Assembly (NCBI GenBank): GCA_949840905.1
Contig: CATKXW010000004.1
Span: 1 to 64,000, forward strand
Reading direction: 5' to 3'
Source: an uncultured Eggerthellaceae bacterium
GTDB lineage: Bacteria > Actinomycetota > Coriobacteriia > Coriobacteriales > Eggerthellaceae
DNA: 64,000 bases
The notes below the pieces were generated by a model. It saw nothing but the letters and a program-made list of their open reading frames with translations, was not told where the DNA came from and searched no databases. Both the position numbers and the translations under genes were made by a program. This document shows, one piece after another, positions 18,579 to 29,239 of this stretch (the stretch's first letter is position 1; each line of letters opens with the position of its first letter).

Positions 18579-21500
18579 ATGGACGCTGTGAAGAATAACA
18601 TCCGCAAGGTGCTGGCGATATTCCTGTGCGCCTGCCTGCTGTTCGCCTACGATCCGGCATTCAGTACGACAGGGAGCGCATTCGCTGATGAAGGGGCTGC
18701 AGAGACCGCAGGCGCCGATGATAGCCGCCTGGGCGGGACCCAAGCTGAGCTGGACAAGATAGTGGATGACAGCATGGCTACGGGCACAATCGATCCGCTC
18801 ACTGGTGGCACCATGGGCACCGATGTGTCGATACGTACCTTCGACGATCGATTGGAGACGGAGAGCCGTCTCGACTTCAGCGCTACCATCGAGGAGTTGA
18901 AGGCTGGTTCGGCGGGTGGCGTAGATGTGCGCTATATGTGGTTCGAAGCCACAGGCGGCACGCCCGTATCCGATGGTGATCCCTACGATGTTACATGGGA
19001 GGTACGCGACAACGGTCAGCCGAACCAAGGCATCGTCAATTGGCTGACGAGCACGACCGGAGCCATCGAGCGCTCAGTGAACGATGGCCTGGCTCGTTAC
19101 GACCTGAACCTGCAGAAGATGGCCAACGAGACCAATCTGCTGGCCGACGGCCATGAATACGAGTTCGTCGGCACCTTCACGGACGCTTCGGGCGAACCGG
19201 CGGGCACGAAGACGCAGAGCTCCACTCTGTTCACCGTGGCGAGCGACATGGTGAACTACAAATGGGGCGATATCTCGCCCGATGGATCGAACAGCGATCT
19301 GGTCGGCGTGGAGGCTGAAGGATACCGTGTCGCCGGGACCAAATTGGACGGCGGTAAGATGCTGCCCACCAGTTCGGTGAGCCAGGCCATGGAAAACAAG
19401 GTGGCCGCAGATACCATGGCGGACGGGTCGGGCGATTACGTGCTGGGCGATGTATTGCAGTTGAATGCGAACCCGACGCAGCTGCCAGGAACGCCTGAGG
19501 GCGTGGTGATCCCGCCGTTCAGCAGCAATAAGATGGAGATCCGTCTTCCCATCGAGCAGAAGTACCTGAAGAGCGACGACAACCCGGCGGGCTATGAGGA
19601 GGGTTCTCGCATAAAGGTGCTGTGGTCCGGTGGGGCGCCCGACACGGTGGTGACCGTGGAGGCGGTGGTGGTGAAGAACAAGGACGGTGATGGCTGGTGT
19701 GCCCAGGTGGTCTATCCCTTCGGCAGCACTGCTCCTGATGCGCCCGAAGCCGAGTGGCCCGCGCTTCCTGGTTGTTTCGCCATAGAGTACGATACGAACA
19801 AGCTGCCCGACGACGAGAAGGAAGAATCGAGGCCCAAGTACTTCGCCGTGTCGATCGGTTCGATCAGCGGTGGCACGGTGTCGCCGGCCGAGAAGCGCTA
19901 TTGGAAGATAGTGAACGATGGTGCGACCGCTTCATCTCCTTCGGAGAGCGCTACCTATACGCTCACTCCTTTGAGCATGGGCACAGCATCCTACGAGTTG
20001 AGCGAGCTGACTCTGACGCGCATGGGCACTTTGGAAAGCTATGATTTCTTGAATGGCGCGAGCGCGGCGGCCCCGGTGGGTCGACTGGATACGCTGAAGC
20101 ATACGTTGACGTTGACGAACGCAGCAGCCGTGTTCGAGGAGGGGAGCGAGTGGTGCTTGAACGTTCGCTTTACCGACCCGAACGCAGAAGGGGGCGATCC
20201 TGAGCCGCCGACGCACCATGGTCTTACCGTCAACTCGCAGATAAAGCGCCTGGATGGCACCACCTCTACGGACTTCTCGACGGGCGGTGGCGTGATAGTG
20301 TCGTATTATCCGAGCGGCGAGGGCACCGCTCAGGCCATGAAGCCTGAGGACGGCAAACCGAGCAAAGACGTGACGGTGTCCGATGTGCTGAGCACAGCTC
20401 AAGCGAAGGTGCACATCACCGTTCCGGCACCGAAGGATGGCATCTACTACGAATTGGCGGGCATCACGGTACGTGTGGGCGAGGGTGCGCTCGAGCCCCA
20501 GCAGCTCGAGAATCCGTTCATCGTGCTGCCCACCGACCAGGATGTGACCGTGGCGGTGCTCTTCGCTGAAACGAAGAGCGGCGGTCCCATAGAGCAGCCC
20601 GAGTACACGGTGGAAGCCTCGGTGGGCAACCCGGATATGGGTCGTGTGGTGAGCGTGACGCCGAACACTTACGGTGAGGATATGGACATCGCCTCGGTGA
20701 TCCGGTTCGAGGGTGCACACGAGAGCAGCTATCTGTCTTATGTGGAGCTTTACCTGGATGACCGCACCGAGCCGGAGCGGGTGCCTCTGAATCCGGAGAA
20801 GAAGCGCGATTTCAGTTGGCAGATGCCCAACTACCATGCGAACGTGCGCGTGGTGGGCTATTTCGATGACAGCGATGCGCCTTCGGTGGCGCTGACCGTG
20901 CAGACCGACGGGAATGGCTCTGTCGCGCCCCTGAACTGGACGTTGAACGCCACAGGACCTACGCTGCTGCGCAGCGGGAAGAGCTATCCTATGACGTTCG
21001 CGCCCAAAGATGGCTATGAGCTGGATGATCTGACGCTGAAGACGGGCATGGGGCTGCCGGTATCTCGCTACGACCAGGTGAAGGGCGGCGTGTGGAACTA
21101 TGTGCCCAATAGCCTGACCGACGGAGCGAAAGTGACCGTATCCGTCACGTTCCGCAAGACCAATACCGGCCCAGGCGAGCCGGGCGGCCCTGGCGGTGAT
21201 GGTGCTGCTCCTGTGCGGGTGAACGTGTACGTTGCTGATTCGGCGCTGAATAGCGGCGTCGACGACGGCCTGGCGTATCTGTTCGATCCGCCGACGGGCG
21301 ATGCGTTCGTGAACGATGATCCGAAAGAGGGCGAGAGCAACGCTCAGGCCGTGTCGGTGGCGGACTATAGCAAAGCTCATGGCTTGGTGAACGGCCAGGC
21401 CTCGCTGTTCGATACGGTGGATCGCAGCAAGAGCTATCCGCTGAACCTCTATGGAACGACCTTGCCGACCCCTGAGGGGGGCAGCCAACGCTACGGCATA

Positions 21501-24500
21501 GAGAAGCTGTTGGTGGTGAGCTATCGCTATGCTACCGACAGCAACGGCGAGCAGGTGAAGACCGGTATGAAGTGGAGCCTGTATCACACCACCACGCCGT
21601 TCTTCGAGCTGCAGAACCTAACGGCGAACACCGACGTGATCGCGTACTTCGCACCTGTGGACGAAGAGGCTGGGCCGGGCGGTCCGGGCGGCGGGTTCAC
21701 CGAGGAGGACTTCGTGCGCGTTCTCATGAGCTCGAACGTGCCGAACATGGTGATGCCGCCCGATCAGAGCAGCGTGCCGGTGCTGAAGGGCGCCCAGCTT
21801 CCGCTCAAGTTCACCATGAACAACGCCGAATACGAGCTGGGCAGCGCTACGGTGACGCCTTCAGGCAGCGTAGGCGAGGACATCATGGCCGATCTGCGCA
21901 CCATCGCGGCCACCACCGGTTCGAACAAGGTGACCTACACGCTGAAGAACGTGTTGATCGATACGGCGGTGAAGGCCGCTTATGAGAAGAGGCCCGAGGA
22001 GGAGCGAACCAAACACGAGGTGCGCGCCAAGGTCAGGGCTTTGGACGAAGAGGGTAGCGCTCTGGGTGCGGAGTCTGCCGAGAAGCCGTGCTTGATCACC
22101 GTGGGAACGGGAGCGAACTTCTCTCAGCCGAGCTATCTTTCCGATGGAGATGCTCTAACGCTGCTGGAAGGCAGCGACCTGCGCCTGGCGTTGCAGCGCG
22201 GCAACGGCTTCGCGTTGAAGGATATGAGCTTCACGTGGGATGCTGCCAACGTTTTCGCCTATATAGCGGACGAGACCGCGACGGACGGATCGGTGAAGCG
22301 CACCTTGCGACTCACCGCCAACGCAGATGAGCTCGTGGGGAAGAAGCCCTATAAGAGCGGGGATGCGCTCTATGGCGTCGATGGCGCTCCGGACGAGAGC
22401 GTGACGGTATGGTATGTGGACGACCTATTATGCGCCTTGTCGGTAGAGCCGACCTATCAGAAGAAGGCATCGAGCGGACAGCCCGATCCTGATGAGGATG
22501 CGTGGACGCTCACCACGAAGGTGGGCACCGGCCTGGGTCAGATATTCACTGACTCGCCGAACTTCAGCGGCAGCGTGACGAAGGTGCCTAAGGGCAGCGT
22601 TACGGTATCGAACCCGCTGACCATCTCGATGCAGCCCGCTGAGGGTCAGCGCATCAAAGACATACGCGTGAGCAGCTCTACCGGCAATGCTTTCTTCGAC
22701 TTCTGGACGAGCGTGCTCGACTTCATGCTGGGCGACGTCGATGTGGATAAGATGAAGGAAGAGGCCATAGCGAACGGCTACATCAAGCTGAAGGCCGTGG
22801 ATAAGGACTATCAGGTGACGGTCGATTTCGAGGCCATTCCCGATGAGTTCGATCCCGATGGCCCCCTCGGTGATTCGGTGGCCGTGAACGTGGTGTATGA
22901 CAGCGACAAAGGCGAGGTGACGCCGAACATGGGCGTGACCGCCAAGCGCACCGACTCCCAGTTCTTCGTAGCGAAGCCGCAGAAGGAGGGCGATAGGTTC
23001 TACAGCGTGGTGGCCGTGAAGGTGCAGGTCGGCGATGGACAGGTGCATGAGGTCGCCGCTATCGACAAGACCAGCTCGCTGGTTCGCTGGGGAGACGAGT
23101 ATCCGAACACCTTCTTGGTGGACCTCTCGAAGCTGACCTGGCCCAGCGATGATGCGAACGCGGCCGTTACCGTGGAGGTGGTGTTCAGCGACACTGCCGA
23201 TAGCAGCGGTGGCGGCAATGGCGGTGGCACGGTGGCGCCGGGCACTCCGGACCCGAGCGAGACGAAATCGGTGGTAGTGAACCTGGTGACCGATGGCGTG
23301 CCGGTAGTGGGCGAGAACGGCATCGGCGGCGTGGTGAGTCCCCGTGGTGCGTTCACGCTGGTGCCGCAGACCATCGGGGGCGAGGCGACCGCGTGCGAGC
23401 AGCGGGTGTACGTGAGCCCGTCTGCCGAATACGAGCTGGAGAAGATAGCGGTGACCCGCGACGGCCAGAGCTGCGATGGCGTAGCTTACGGTTACATGCA
23501 AGAGCTCAAGACCAATGGCGGCTACTTCGTGGTGACGGCCGAGCCGGTGGGTAGCGAGAACATAACGGTGTATCTGAAGAAGAAGCCCCTGTCTGAGCGT
23601 TCCTACTCGGTTCTGATGGTGGCGAACGGCCATCCGAGCGCCGATGCCTTCGTGAGCCCCTTGGGCGAGGTGACGCTGCCGAGCGATGGCAAGCAGACGT
23701 TCTCCATCGACCCTGTCGAGGGCGTATGGGTGCGATCGGTGACCGATGAGTATCGCGATGAGAAGGGTGATTGGCATCCGCTTCCCACTGACGCTCACGG
23801 CAAGCCTCAGGGTGCGACGTGGGATCGTGGTTCGAGCACCGAGCCCAAGAACTGGGTGGAGGTCGGACCGGTGAAGGTGAAGGGCAAGGTGGTGGATCGT
23901 CGGGTGACGGTGACCTTCCAGAATAGCGCCGGTGTAGACCATGGCATTTCCGATAAGGATAAGGCGAACCTGCGCGTGCAGGCTTTCGGTGCTGGCAGCG
24001 AGTTCCTCACCTTCACGCCTGCTGAGGACATGCTGGGCGTGTGGAAGGGCACGACGAAGGATCCGGCCAGCTACACCTATCGTTATGCGCTGAGCGAAGA
24101 AGCGGCGGAAGAGGGCTATGCGATCTATCGGGTGCAGGCGAACGGAGCCGATGTGTTCGGTGCCGCCGATAACGTAGATGATCTTAAGGTAGAGGGCGAC
24201 TATGTCTTCACCACGGCGAACATGCGCCCAGGTGCGAACCAGACCAACAACTTGTTCGTGTATGTGAGGCAGTTCACGGGCGGTACCAATGGTGAGCCGG
24301 TGGTACCGGTCGATCCTGAGGATACCGTGGATGTGGACTACGGCTGCGGCGATGGTGGCACCATCGCCGACAAGGTGCCAGGCTCTCACGAGAGCGGTGA
24401 GGTGGAAGGGTCTACCAACGGCAGCTTCAAGCGGATGAAGGTGGCTGTGGGCGAGCCGTTCACGTTGCTGATGACGCCCGATGCTTCGCATGTGTTGGAC

Positions 24501-26054
24501 AAGGTATATCTCCATAACTGTCGGATGCTCGAGTTCTACTGGGTGACGCCGGCTGATGGGCGCACGGCGAAGGTAGCGCTGGAGTACACCTTGGAGGTGA
24601 TCGATCCGACCAAAGCGGCACGGGTGTTCGCGGTGTTCAAGAGGGGTAGTTCGAGCTCCTTCAAGCCGTGGTCGCCCGATCAGGTGGGGGATAATTCCTT
24701 CGACACCGATGGCAAGCTGATCGTGAAGGTGTCGCCGGCCTTGGGTGTGGAGAAGCTGGTGACCATGGTGGATGGCATGCCGGCTGCGGGCGACATGCTG
24801 CAGGTGAGCAACCCAGTGGCCCCCTTCGCTCCTTCCGTGAACGTTCATGAGGAAGAGGGCGCAGATGGCTACGCTCTGGAGTTCGATACCATCTCGAAGC
24901 TGAGCGATCCGGGCAATGTGCGCTTGTTGGTGGGTCCGCTGATCAAGTGGGATGCGAGCGATAGCTCTCAGAGCGTCCTGTACACCGTGGATGAGGTGAA
25001 GGGCTTGCAGGACGGCTTCACGGTCAAGGAGAAGCCGCTGGAGACCTCGACATACCTGAAGAACCGCCTGGATGCTGCAGCAGGCTTAGACGATGCGACG
25101 CATCAGCAGCAGAAGGAGTTCTACACCTACTATGAGGTGAGCGGCAAGCTGGCAGATCCGAGCGTGGACGCAACAGAGGGCGGCGATACCGCTTCTGAGG
25201 CCTCGACGCCGGTGGTGAGCTTGAACCTGCGTCAATTGGGGCTTGCTGATGGCCGCTATCCTGAGTACGACCAGGTCATTCCTGAGGGGATGGTGCGCAT
25301 AGAGGCAGCTGTGGACGAGGGCGAGGGCACTATCGCGCCCGTGGCGTCTAACAGCTTGGCGTCGGGCGCGTGGTTCGGCGAGAACGCCGAAGGACCGTGG
25401 CTCGTGCCAGAGAACACACGGGTGGCCTTCAAGGTGTCTGCGGCTGAAGGGTTCGTCTTGAGCTCGTTGGCGGTGAACGATACCGATGCGCTCGGCAGCT
25501 CGTTCGATGCCGAGAAGAGCACGCTGTCATTCCGGGCGACCAGCAACTCTACCGTTGTGGCGAGCTTCGTGACGGAGGATTCGCCCGAAGCCATGCGCAC
25601 GGTGACCGTGGAGGTGCAGGGCGGCCATGGAACGACCGATCCGGCACCGGCAAGACATCAAGTGAAGAAGGGCGATCCCTGCCCCATCAAGTTCAAGGCC
25701 GATAAGGGCTATGTCCCCTATCGCATCTGGGTGGATGGCGTGGAGAGCTACGTGTCTCCGACGCTGAGCGGCTGGATGCTGCCGGCCTCCTGGAGCGATC
25801 AGACCTTCAAGGTGCAATACGCTGTTGCGGGCACTACGCCAGGTAGCGGGGATTACCTGAATCAAGCTGGGCAGAATCTGCTGAATCAAGCGGGCGCGAC
25901 GCTAGCGAAGACCGGCGATAACCCCTGGTTGCCCGAAGTGGTGCTCCTGCTCGTGGTGGCCGGTGCTGCCGCCTTCGGTGCCATGCGCTTCCGGCGGGCC
26001 AGCGAAGCCGCTGGTCGCGTAGCGAAGTATTCCGTGACCAAGCGGAGCAAGTAG
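18579..26054 (+). CDS. giant surface protein B with LAKTGD sorting-like C-terminus
   Basis: A 2491-aa exported protein, tandem paralogue of the gene at 10706. ATG 18579 is chosen over ATG 18564 because GAGGAG (18565-18570) sits 8 nt before it and the resulting N-terminus (MDAVKNNIRKVLAIFLCACL) lines up with the paralogue. The signal peptide ends near GSAFA (~residue 36). Shared landmarks include the (I/V)RTFD region followed by an FSATxE motif, the KSGDALYG/TSGQAIVQ region, VWYV(D/E)(D/N)L, and a C-terminal block with VEVQGGHG. It ends LAKTGD, a hydrophobic helix, then basic residues and KYSVTKRSK. As in the paralogue the motif lacks Pro at position 2. The 335-bp gap between the two genes holds two hairpins. 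A sensor kinase starts 70 bp downstream. Confidence 0.9.
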   Translation: MDAVKNNIRKVLAIFLCACLLFAYDPAFSTTGSAFADEGAAETAGADDSRLGGTQAELDKIVDDSMATGTIDPLTGGTMGTDVSIRTFDDRLETESRLDFSATIEELKAGSAGGVDVRYMWFEATGGTPVSDGDPYDVTWEVRDNGQPNQGIVNWLTSTTGAIERSVNDGLARYDLNLQKMANETNLLADGHEYEFVGTFTDASGEPAGTKTQSSTLFTVASDMVNYKWGDISPDGSNSDLVGVEAEGYRVAGTKLDGGKMLPTSSVSQAMENKVAADTMADGSGDYVLGDVLQLNANPTQLPGTPEGVVIPPFSSNKMEIRLPIEQKYLKSDDNPAGYEEGSRIKVLWSGGAPDTVVTVEAVVVKNKDGDGWCAQVVYPFGSTAPDAPEAEWPALPGCFAIEYDTNKLPDDEKEESRPKYFAVSIGSISGGTVSPAEKRYWKIVNDGATASSPSESATYTLTPLSMGTASYELSELTLTRMGTLESYDFLNGASAAAPVGRLDTLKHTLTLTNAAAVFEEGSEWCLNVRFTDPNAEGGDPEPPTHHGLTVNSQIKRLDGTTSTDFSTGGGVIVSYYPSGEGTAQAMKPEDGKPSKDVTVSDVLSTAQAKVHITVPAPKDGIYYELAGITVRVGEGALEPQQLENPFIVLPTDQDVTVAVLFAETKSGGPIEQPEYTVEASVGNPDMGRVVSVTPNTYGEDMDIASVIRFEGAHESSYLSYVELYLDDRTEPERVPLNPEKKRDFSWQMPNYHANVRVVGYFDDSDAPSVALTVQTDGNGSVAPLNWTLNATGPTLLRSGKSYPMTFAPKDGYELDDLTLKTGMGLPVSRYDQVKGGVWNYVPNSLTDGAKVTVSVTFRKTNTGPGEPGGPGGDGAAPVRVNVYVADSALNSGVDDGLAYLFDPPTGDAFVNDDPKEGESNAQAVSVADYSKAHGLVNGQASLFDTVDRSKSYPLNLYGTTLPTPEGGSQRYGIEKLLVVSYRYATDSNGEQVKTGMKWSLYHTTTPFFELQNLTANTDVIAYFAPVDEEAGPGGPGGGFTEEDFVRVLMSSNVPNMVMPPDQSSVPVLKGAQLPLKFTMNNAEYELGSATVTPSGSVGEDIMADLRTIAATTGSNKVTYTLKNVLIDTAVKAAYEKRPEEERTKHEVRAKVRALDEEGSALGAESAEKPCLITVGTGANFSQPSYLSDGDALTLLEGSDLRLALQRGNGFALKDMSFTWDAANVFAYIADETATDGSVKRTLRLTANADELVGKKPYKSGDALYGVDGAPDESVTVWYVDDLLCALSVEPTYQKKASSGQPDPDEDAWTLTTKVGTGLGQIFTDSPNFSGSVTKVPKGSVTVSNPLTISMQPAEGQRIKDIRVSSSTGNAFFDFWTSVLDFMLGDVDVDKMKEEAIANGYIKLKAVDKDYQVTVDFEAIPDEFDPDGPLGDSVAVNVVYDSDKGEVTPNMGVTAKRTDSQFFVAKPQKEGDRFYSVVAVKVQVGDGQVHEVAAIDKTSSLVRWGDEYPNTFLVDLSKLTWPSDDANAAVTVEVVFSDTADSSGGGNGGGTVAPGTPDPSETKSVVVNLVTDGVPVVGENGIGGVVSPRGAFTLVPQTIGGEATACEQRVYVSPSAEYELEKIAVTRDGQSCDGVAYGYMQELKTNGGYFVVTAEPVGSENITVYLKKKPLSERSYSVLMVANGHPSADAFVSPLGEVTLPSDGKQTFSIDPVEGVWVRSVTDEYRDEKGDWHPLPTDAHGKPQGATWDRGSSTEPKNWVEVGPVKVKGKVVDRRVTVTFQNSAGVDHGISDKDKANLRVQAFGAGSEFLTFTPAEDMLGVWKGTTKDPASYTYRYALSEEAAEEGYAIYRVQANGADVFGAADNVDDLKVEGDYVFTTANMRPGANQTNNLFVYVRQFTGGTNGEPVVPVDPEDTVDVDYGCGDGGTIADKVPGSHESGEVEGSTNGSFKRMKVAVGEPFTLLMTPDASHVLDKVYLHNCRMLEFYWVTPADGRTAKVALEYTLEVIDPTKAARVFAVFKRGSSSSFKPWSPDQVGDNSFDTDGKLIVKVSPALGVEKLVTMVDGMPAAGDMLQVSNPVAPFAPSVNVHEEEGADGYALEFDTISKLSDPGNVRLLVGPLIKWDASDSSQSVLYTVDEVKGLQDGFTVKEKPLETSTYLKNRLDAAAGLDDATHQQQKEFYTYYEVSGKLADPSVDATEGGDTASEASTPVVSLNLRQLGLADGRYPEYDQVIPEGMVRIEAAVDEGEGTIAPVASNSLASGAWFGENAEGPWLVPENTRVAFKVSAAEGFVLSSLAVNDTDALGSSFDAEKSTLSFRATSNSTVVASFVTEDSPEAMRTVTVEVQGGHGTTDPAPARHQVKKGDPCPIKFKADKGYVPYRIWVDGVESYVSPTLSGWMLPASWSDQTFKVQYAVAGTTPGSGDYLNQAGQNLLNQAGATLAKTGDNPWLPEVVLLLVVAGAAAFGAMRFRRASEAAGRVAKYSVTKRSK

Positions 26055-26123
26055 GATCGATGGCCTGTTCTGTCGAGTTCTTGCGGGCCGCGATCTGTGG
26101 GCGTCATGAAAGGTGGTGAACAG

Positions 26124-27431
26124 TTGAGCACCGCGAAACCTTCGCGGCCGAAGTCGCGTTACTTCAACGTAGAGGTGGCCGTGATGACCGTAGCGGCGCT
26201 ATCGGCGGTGCTCATGTTGTTCACCGTGCTGGCACCGACCGTGAACATCCCGCTGCTGTTAGCGACGGGCGTCATGTTCACGGTGTCGCTGGTGCTGGCC
26301 ATTCGCCTGTTCATGGATTCCGACACAGTGCGGGCGCGCCAGACCGATTCCATGCTGCAGCTTTCCAGCTCCACTCTCGATGTGATGCAAGATGGCCTGA
26401 CGCCTGAGGCGGCCCAGAGCGTGTGCGAGCTGTTGCTGCCCAGTACCGCTGCGGTGGCTGCGGCCATCACCGACACCGAGGCCATCTTGGGCTACGCTGG
26501 CTTCCAGGCGGCCGAGAACCCCACCGGTGCCGCCATCCGCACCCAGGCCACGCGCGACGTCATCGTCGACGGCACCATGCGCGTGCTGCATTCCGCTGCC
26601 GAGATCGGATTCCCCGAGGGCATCACCACCATCCAGGCCGCTATCATCCAGCCGTTGAAGGTGGGCGGCAAGGTGGTGGGCACGTTGAAGCTGTACTACC
26701 GCAATCCGCGGAAGATAACCGAGACCCAAAAGTCCATCGCCCATGGCCTGGGCCGTCTCATATCCAGCCAGATCGCTGCCGTGGAGATGGAGACCCAGCG
26801 CAAGCTGGCCACCTCCATGGAATTGAAGATGCTGCAAAGCCAGATAAACCCTCACTTCCTGTTCAATACCATCAACACCATCGCCTCGCTCATCCGCACC
26901 GACCCCATGAAGGCTCGCGAGCTGCTGCGGGAGTTCGCTGTGTTCTACCGCCGTACCTTGGAGGATTCTTCCGACCTCATCCTGCTGACGCGCGAGCTGG
27001 AACAGACGCTGCGCTACTTCTCGTTCGAGGTGGCTCGTTTCGGCGACGACCGTCTTGGCATCACCGTGAACACCGATGCGGCCCCGCCCGATCTGATGGT
27101 GCCGCCGTTCCTCATCCAACCGCTGGTGGAGAACGCCGTGAAGCACGCCATGCCGTCGGAAGGGAAGCTGTCCATCGGCATCCACGTGCTGATACATGTG
27201 AACGACGTGTGCGTGTGCGTGGAAGATGACGGCGTAGGGATGGACGAGGAGGCGCGCGAGGGGATCATGAACCCCCGGTCGTCCACGGGCTTGGGCATCG
27301 CCGTGAAGAACGTGCACGATCGCTTGCAGGGGTACTTCGGGCCGCACGCTCGCATGCAAGTGGACAGCGAGCCGGGGCTGGGCACCGTGGTCACCCTCGT
27401 CTTCCCCGATTGCGCCCGCAAAGACGCCTGA
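26124..27431 (+). CDS. LytS-type sensor histidine kinase with GAF-like region
   Basis: A membrane sensor kinase of about 435 aa. I favour the TTG at 26124, preceded by AAGGTGGTG, over ATGs at 26097 and 26106. Two membrane helices span about residues 20-65, too few for the usual 5TMR-LYT sensor. A GAF-like region follows (~85-210), then the His_kinase segment with the phosphoacceptor motif [15 protein letters not shown] (~residue 240), and an HATPase domain with [16 protein letters not shown] and [11 protein letters not shown]. Kinases of this class normally phosphorylate a LytTR-type regulator encoded next door. None is adjacent here; one lies at 50648-51361. It follows giant B closely without a clear terminator and could be co-transcribed with it. 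Confidence 0.88.
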   Translation: MSTAKPSRPKSRYFNVEVAVMTVAALSAVLMLFTVLAPTVNIPLLLATGVMFTVSLVLAIRLFMDSDTVRARQTDSMLQLSSSTLDVMQDGLTPEAAQSVCELLLPSTAAVAAAITDTEAILGYAGFQAAENPTGAAIRTQATRDVIVDGTMRVLHSAAEIGFPEGITTIQAAIIQPLKVGGKVVGTLKLYYRNPRKITETQKSIAHGLGRLISSQIAAVEMETQRKLATSMELKMLQSQINPHFLFNTINTIASLIRTDPMKARELLREFAVFYRRTLEDSSDLILLTRELEQTLRYFSFEVARFGDDRLGITVNTDAAPPDLMVPPFLIQPLVENAVKHAMPSEGKLSIGIHVLIHVNDVCVCVEDDGVGMDEEAREGIMNPRSSTGLGIAVKNVHDRLQGYFGPHARMQVDSEPGLGTVVTLVFPDCARKDA

Positions 27432-27639
27432 CCGCAGAGGGCGGAGCATTCGGCATTTCAGCGCTGCGAGCGGCGGGAAGAGCCGTATAATAGGTCGCAA
27501 CATCCAGCGCCGTCAGCGGGCGCGAAGAAACGTTCATTCGAACTGCGGAAACAACGCGAAGGCCGGTGCGCGGAGGCGGCCGAGGCGCGTCGGTGGAAGA
27601 GGCGTTCCGCGGAAGACCGAAAGGGAAGGGAACAGGGTC
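27432..27639 (+). promoter_or_regulatory. upstream region of guaB with a perfect -10 box
   Basis: A consensus TATAAT lies at 27486-27491. No good -35 box is found 16-18 nt upstream. The leader to the start codon is about 140 nt. I see no guanine (xpt-type) riboswitch or PurR-box pair in it. The ribosome binding site is AGGGAAGGGAA, ending about 9 nt before ATG 27640. Confidence 0.45.
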
Positions 27640-29154
27640 ATGGCGCATTATTTCGATGAACCGTCTCGTACATTCAACGAGTACCTGCTGGTGCCGGGCT
27701 ATTCGCCGTGCACCTGCATTCCGACCGACGTGAGCTTGAAGACGCCGTTGGTGAAGTACCGCAAGGGAGCCGAGGAGTGCCCCATCAGCCTGAACATCCC
27801 CATGATCTCGGCCATCATGCAGTCGGTCTCCGATGACAAGATGGCCGTGGCGCTGGCCACCGAAGGCGGCATGTCGTTCATCTACGGCTCGCAATCGGTG
27901 GAAGACGAGGCGGCCATGGTGGCGCGCGTGAAGGATTACAAGGCCGGCTTCGTGACCTCCATCGCGAACCTGTCGCCGGAGCAGACGCTGGCCGATGTGG
28001 TGGCGCTGCGCGAGAAGTTCGGCTATTCCACCATGCCGGTGACCAGCGACGGCGGTCCCCATGGACAGTTGCTGGGCATCGTGACCGACCGCGATTACCG
28101 CGTGAGCCGCATGGACATGGGCGAGAAGGTGTGCGACTTCATGACGCCGCGCGAGAAGCTGATCGTGGCACCGGAAGAGACCACGCTGAAGGAAGCCAAC
28201 GACATCATATGGGACAAGAAGCTGAACGCGCTGCCCATCGTGGATAGCAGCGATCGTTTGGTGGCCATCGTGTTCCGCAAGGATTACGACTCTCGCAAGA
28301 GCAACCCCAACGAGATGCTGGACGAGCACAAGCGCTACATGGTGGGCGCGGGCATCAACACGCGCGACTACGCCGAGCGCGTGCCAGCGCTGGTGGAGGC
28401 CGGCGTGGATGTGCTGTGCATCGACTCGTCGGAGGGCTATTCCGACTGGCAGAAGTTCACCATCGAGTGGATCCGCGAGCACTACGGCGACACCGTGAAG
28501 GTGGGCGCGGGCAATGTGGTGGACCGCGAGGGCTTCCGCTTCTTGGCCGAGTGCGGTGCCGACTTCATCAAGGTGGGCATCGGCGGCGGCTCCATCTGCA
28601 TCACTCGCGAGACCAAGGGCATCGGGCGCGGCCAGGCCACCGCTGTGATCGAGGTGGCGAAAGCGCGCGACGAGTGGTTCGACGAGACCGGCGTCTACAT
28701 TCCCATCTGCTCTGACGGTGGTATCGTGTACGACCACCACATCAGCCTGGCGCTGGCCATGGGCAGCGACTTCGTGATGCTGGGCCGCTATTTCGCTCGC
28801 TTCGACGAGAGCCCGTCGAACAAGGTGATGGTGAACGGCTCTTACATGAAGGAGTACTGGGGCGAGGGCTCGGCCCGCGCGCGCAACTGGCAGCGCTACG
28901 ACCTGGGCGGCGAGGAGAAGAAGGGCATGACCTTCGAGGAGGGCGTGGATTCCTACGTTCCCTACGCCGGCACGCTGAAGGACAACGTGGACATCACGCT
29001 GTCGAAGGTGAAGTCGACCATGTGCAACTGCGGTGCGCTGAGCATCGAGGAGCTGCAGCGCAAGGCGAAGCTGACCGTGGTGAGCGCTACCTCCATCGTA
29101 GAGGGCGGCGCCCACGACGTTGTGCTGAAGGATAACGAGTTCCGCTCTCGCTAG
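27640..29154 (+). CDS. guaB: IMP dehydrogenase (Tritrichomonas-like type)
   Basis: Oxidises IMP to XMP with NAD+, the committed step of GMP synthesis, in the cytoplasm. 504 aa, with CBS domains at about residues 95-220 inserted in the TIM barrel. The catalytic Cys is in [12 protein letters not shown], where most bacteria have GIGPGSICTTR. The downstream blocks [41 protein letters not shown] and the end with STMCNCGAL and [10 protein letters not shown] match what I recall of the protozoan Tritrichomonas foetus enzyme and its bacterial relatives rather than classical GuaB. The Arg-Tyr pair of the mobile flap (WQRYD) is present. Single gene with its own promoter region and terminator. Confidence 0.93.
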   Translation: MAHYFDEPSRTFNEYLLVPGYSPCTCIPTDVSLKTPLVKYRKGAEECPISLNIPMISAIMQSVSDDKMAVALATEGGMSFIYGSQSVEDEAAMVARVKDYKAGFVTSIANLSPEQTLADVVALREKFGYSTMPVTSDGGPHGQLLGIVTDRDYRVSRMDMGEKVCDFMTPREKLIVAPEETTLKEANDIIWDKKLNALPIVDSSDRLVAIVFRKDYDSRKSNPNEMLDEHKRYMVGAGINTRDYAERVPALVEAGVDVLCIDSSEGYSDWQKFTIEWIREHYGDTVKVGAGNVVDREGFRFLAECGADFIKVGIGGGSICITRETKGIGRGQATAVIEVAKARDEWFDETGVYIPICSDGGIVYDHHISLALAMGSDFVMLGRYFARFDESPSNKVMVNGSYMKEYWGEGSARARNWQRYDLGGEEKKGMTFEEGVDSYVPYAGTLKDNVDITLSKVKSTMCNCGALSIEELQRKAKLTVVSATSIVEGGAHDVVLKDNEFRSR

Positions 29155-29174
29155 AACGCGCGGGCGATGATGCT

Positions 29175-29198
29175 AAGGGGCGCCCCGGTGCGCCCCTT
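29175..29198 (+). terminator. intrinsic terminator of guaB
   Basis: AAGGGGCGC (29175-29183) pairs perfectly with GCGCCCCTT (29190-29198) across the loop CCCGGT, followed by ATTCT. It lies just before the leuS start. Confidence 0.8.
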
Positions 29199-29239
29199 AT
29201 TCTATGAAGGACGATGAGGTCAAGGTAGGGAAGAAGACG

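Noticed and set aside
22428-24848. 806-codon minus-strand frame opposite giant B
   Set aside because: Same shadow pattern (His/Arg/Leu-rich); the plus strand encodes the coherent protein with signal peptide and sorting signal.
27391-29115. Long minus-strand frame opposite guaB
   Set aside because: It lies wholly under a clearly identified enzyme and has shadow composition.
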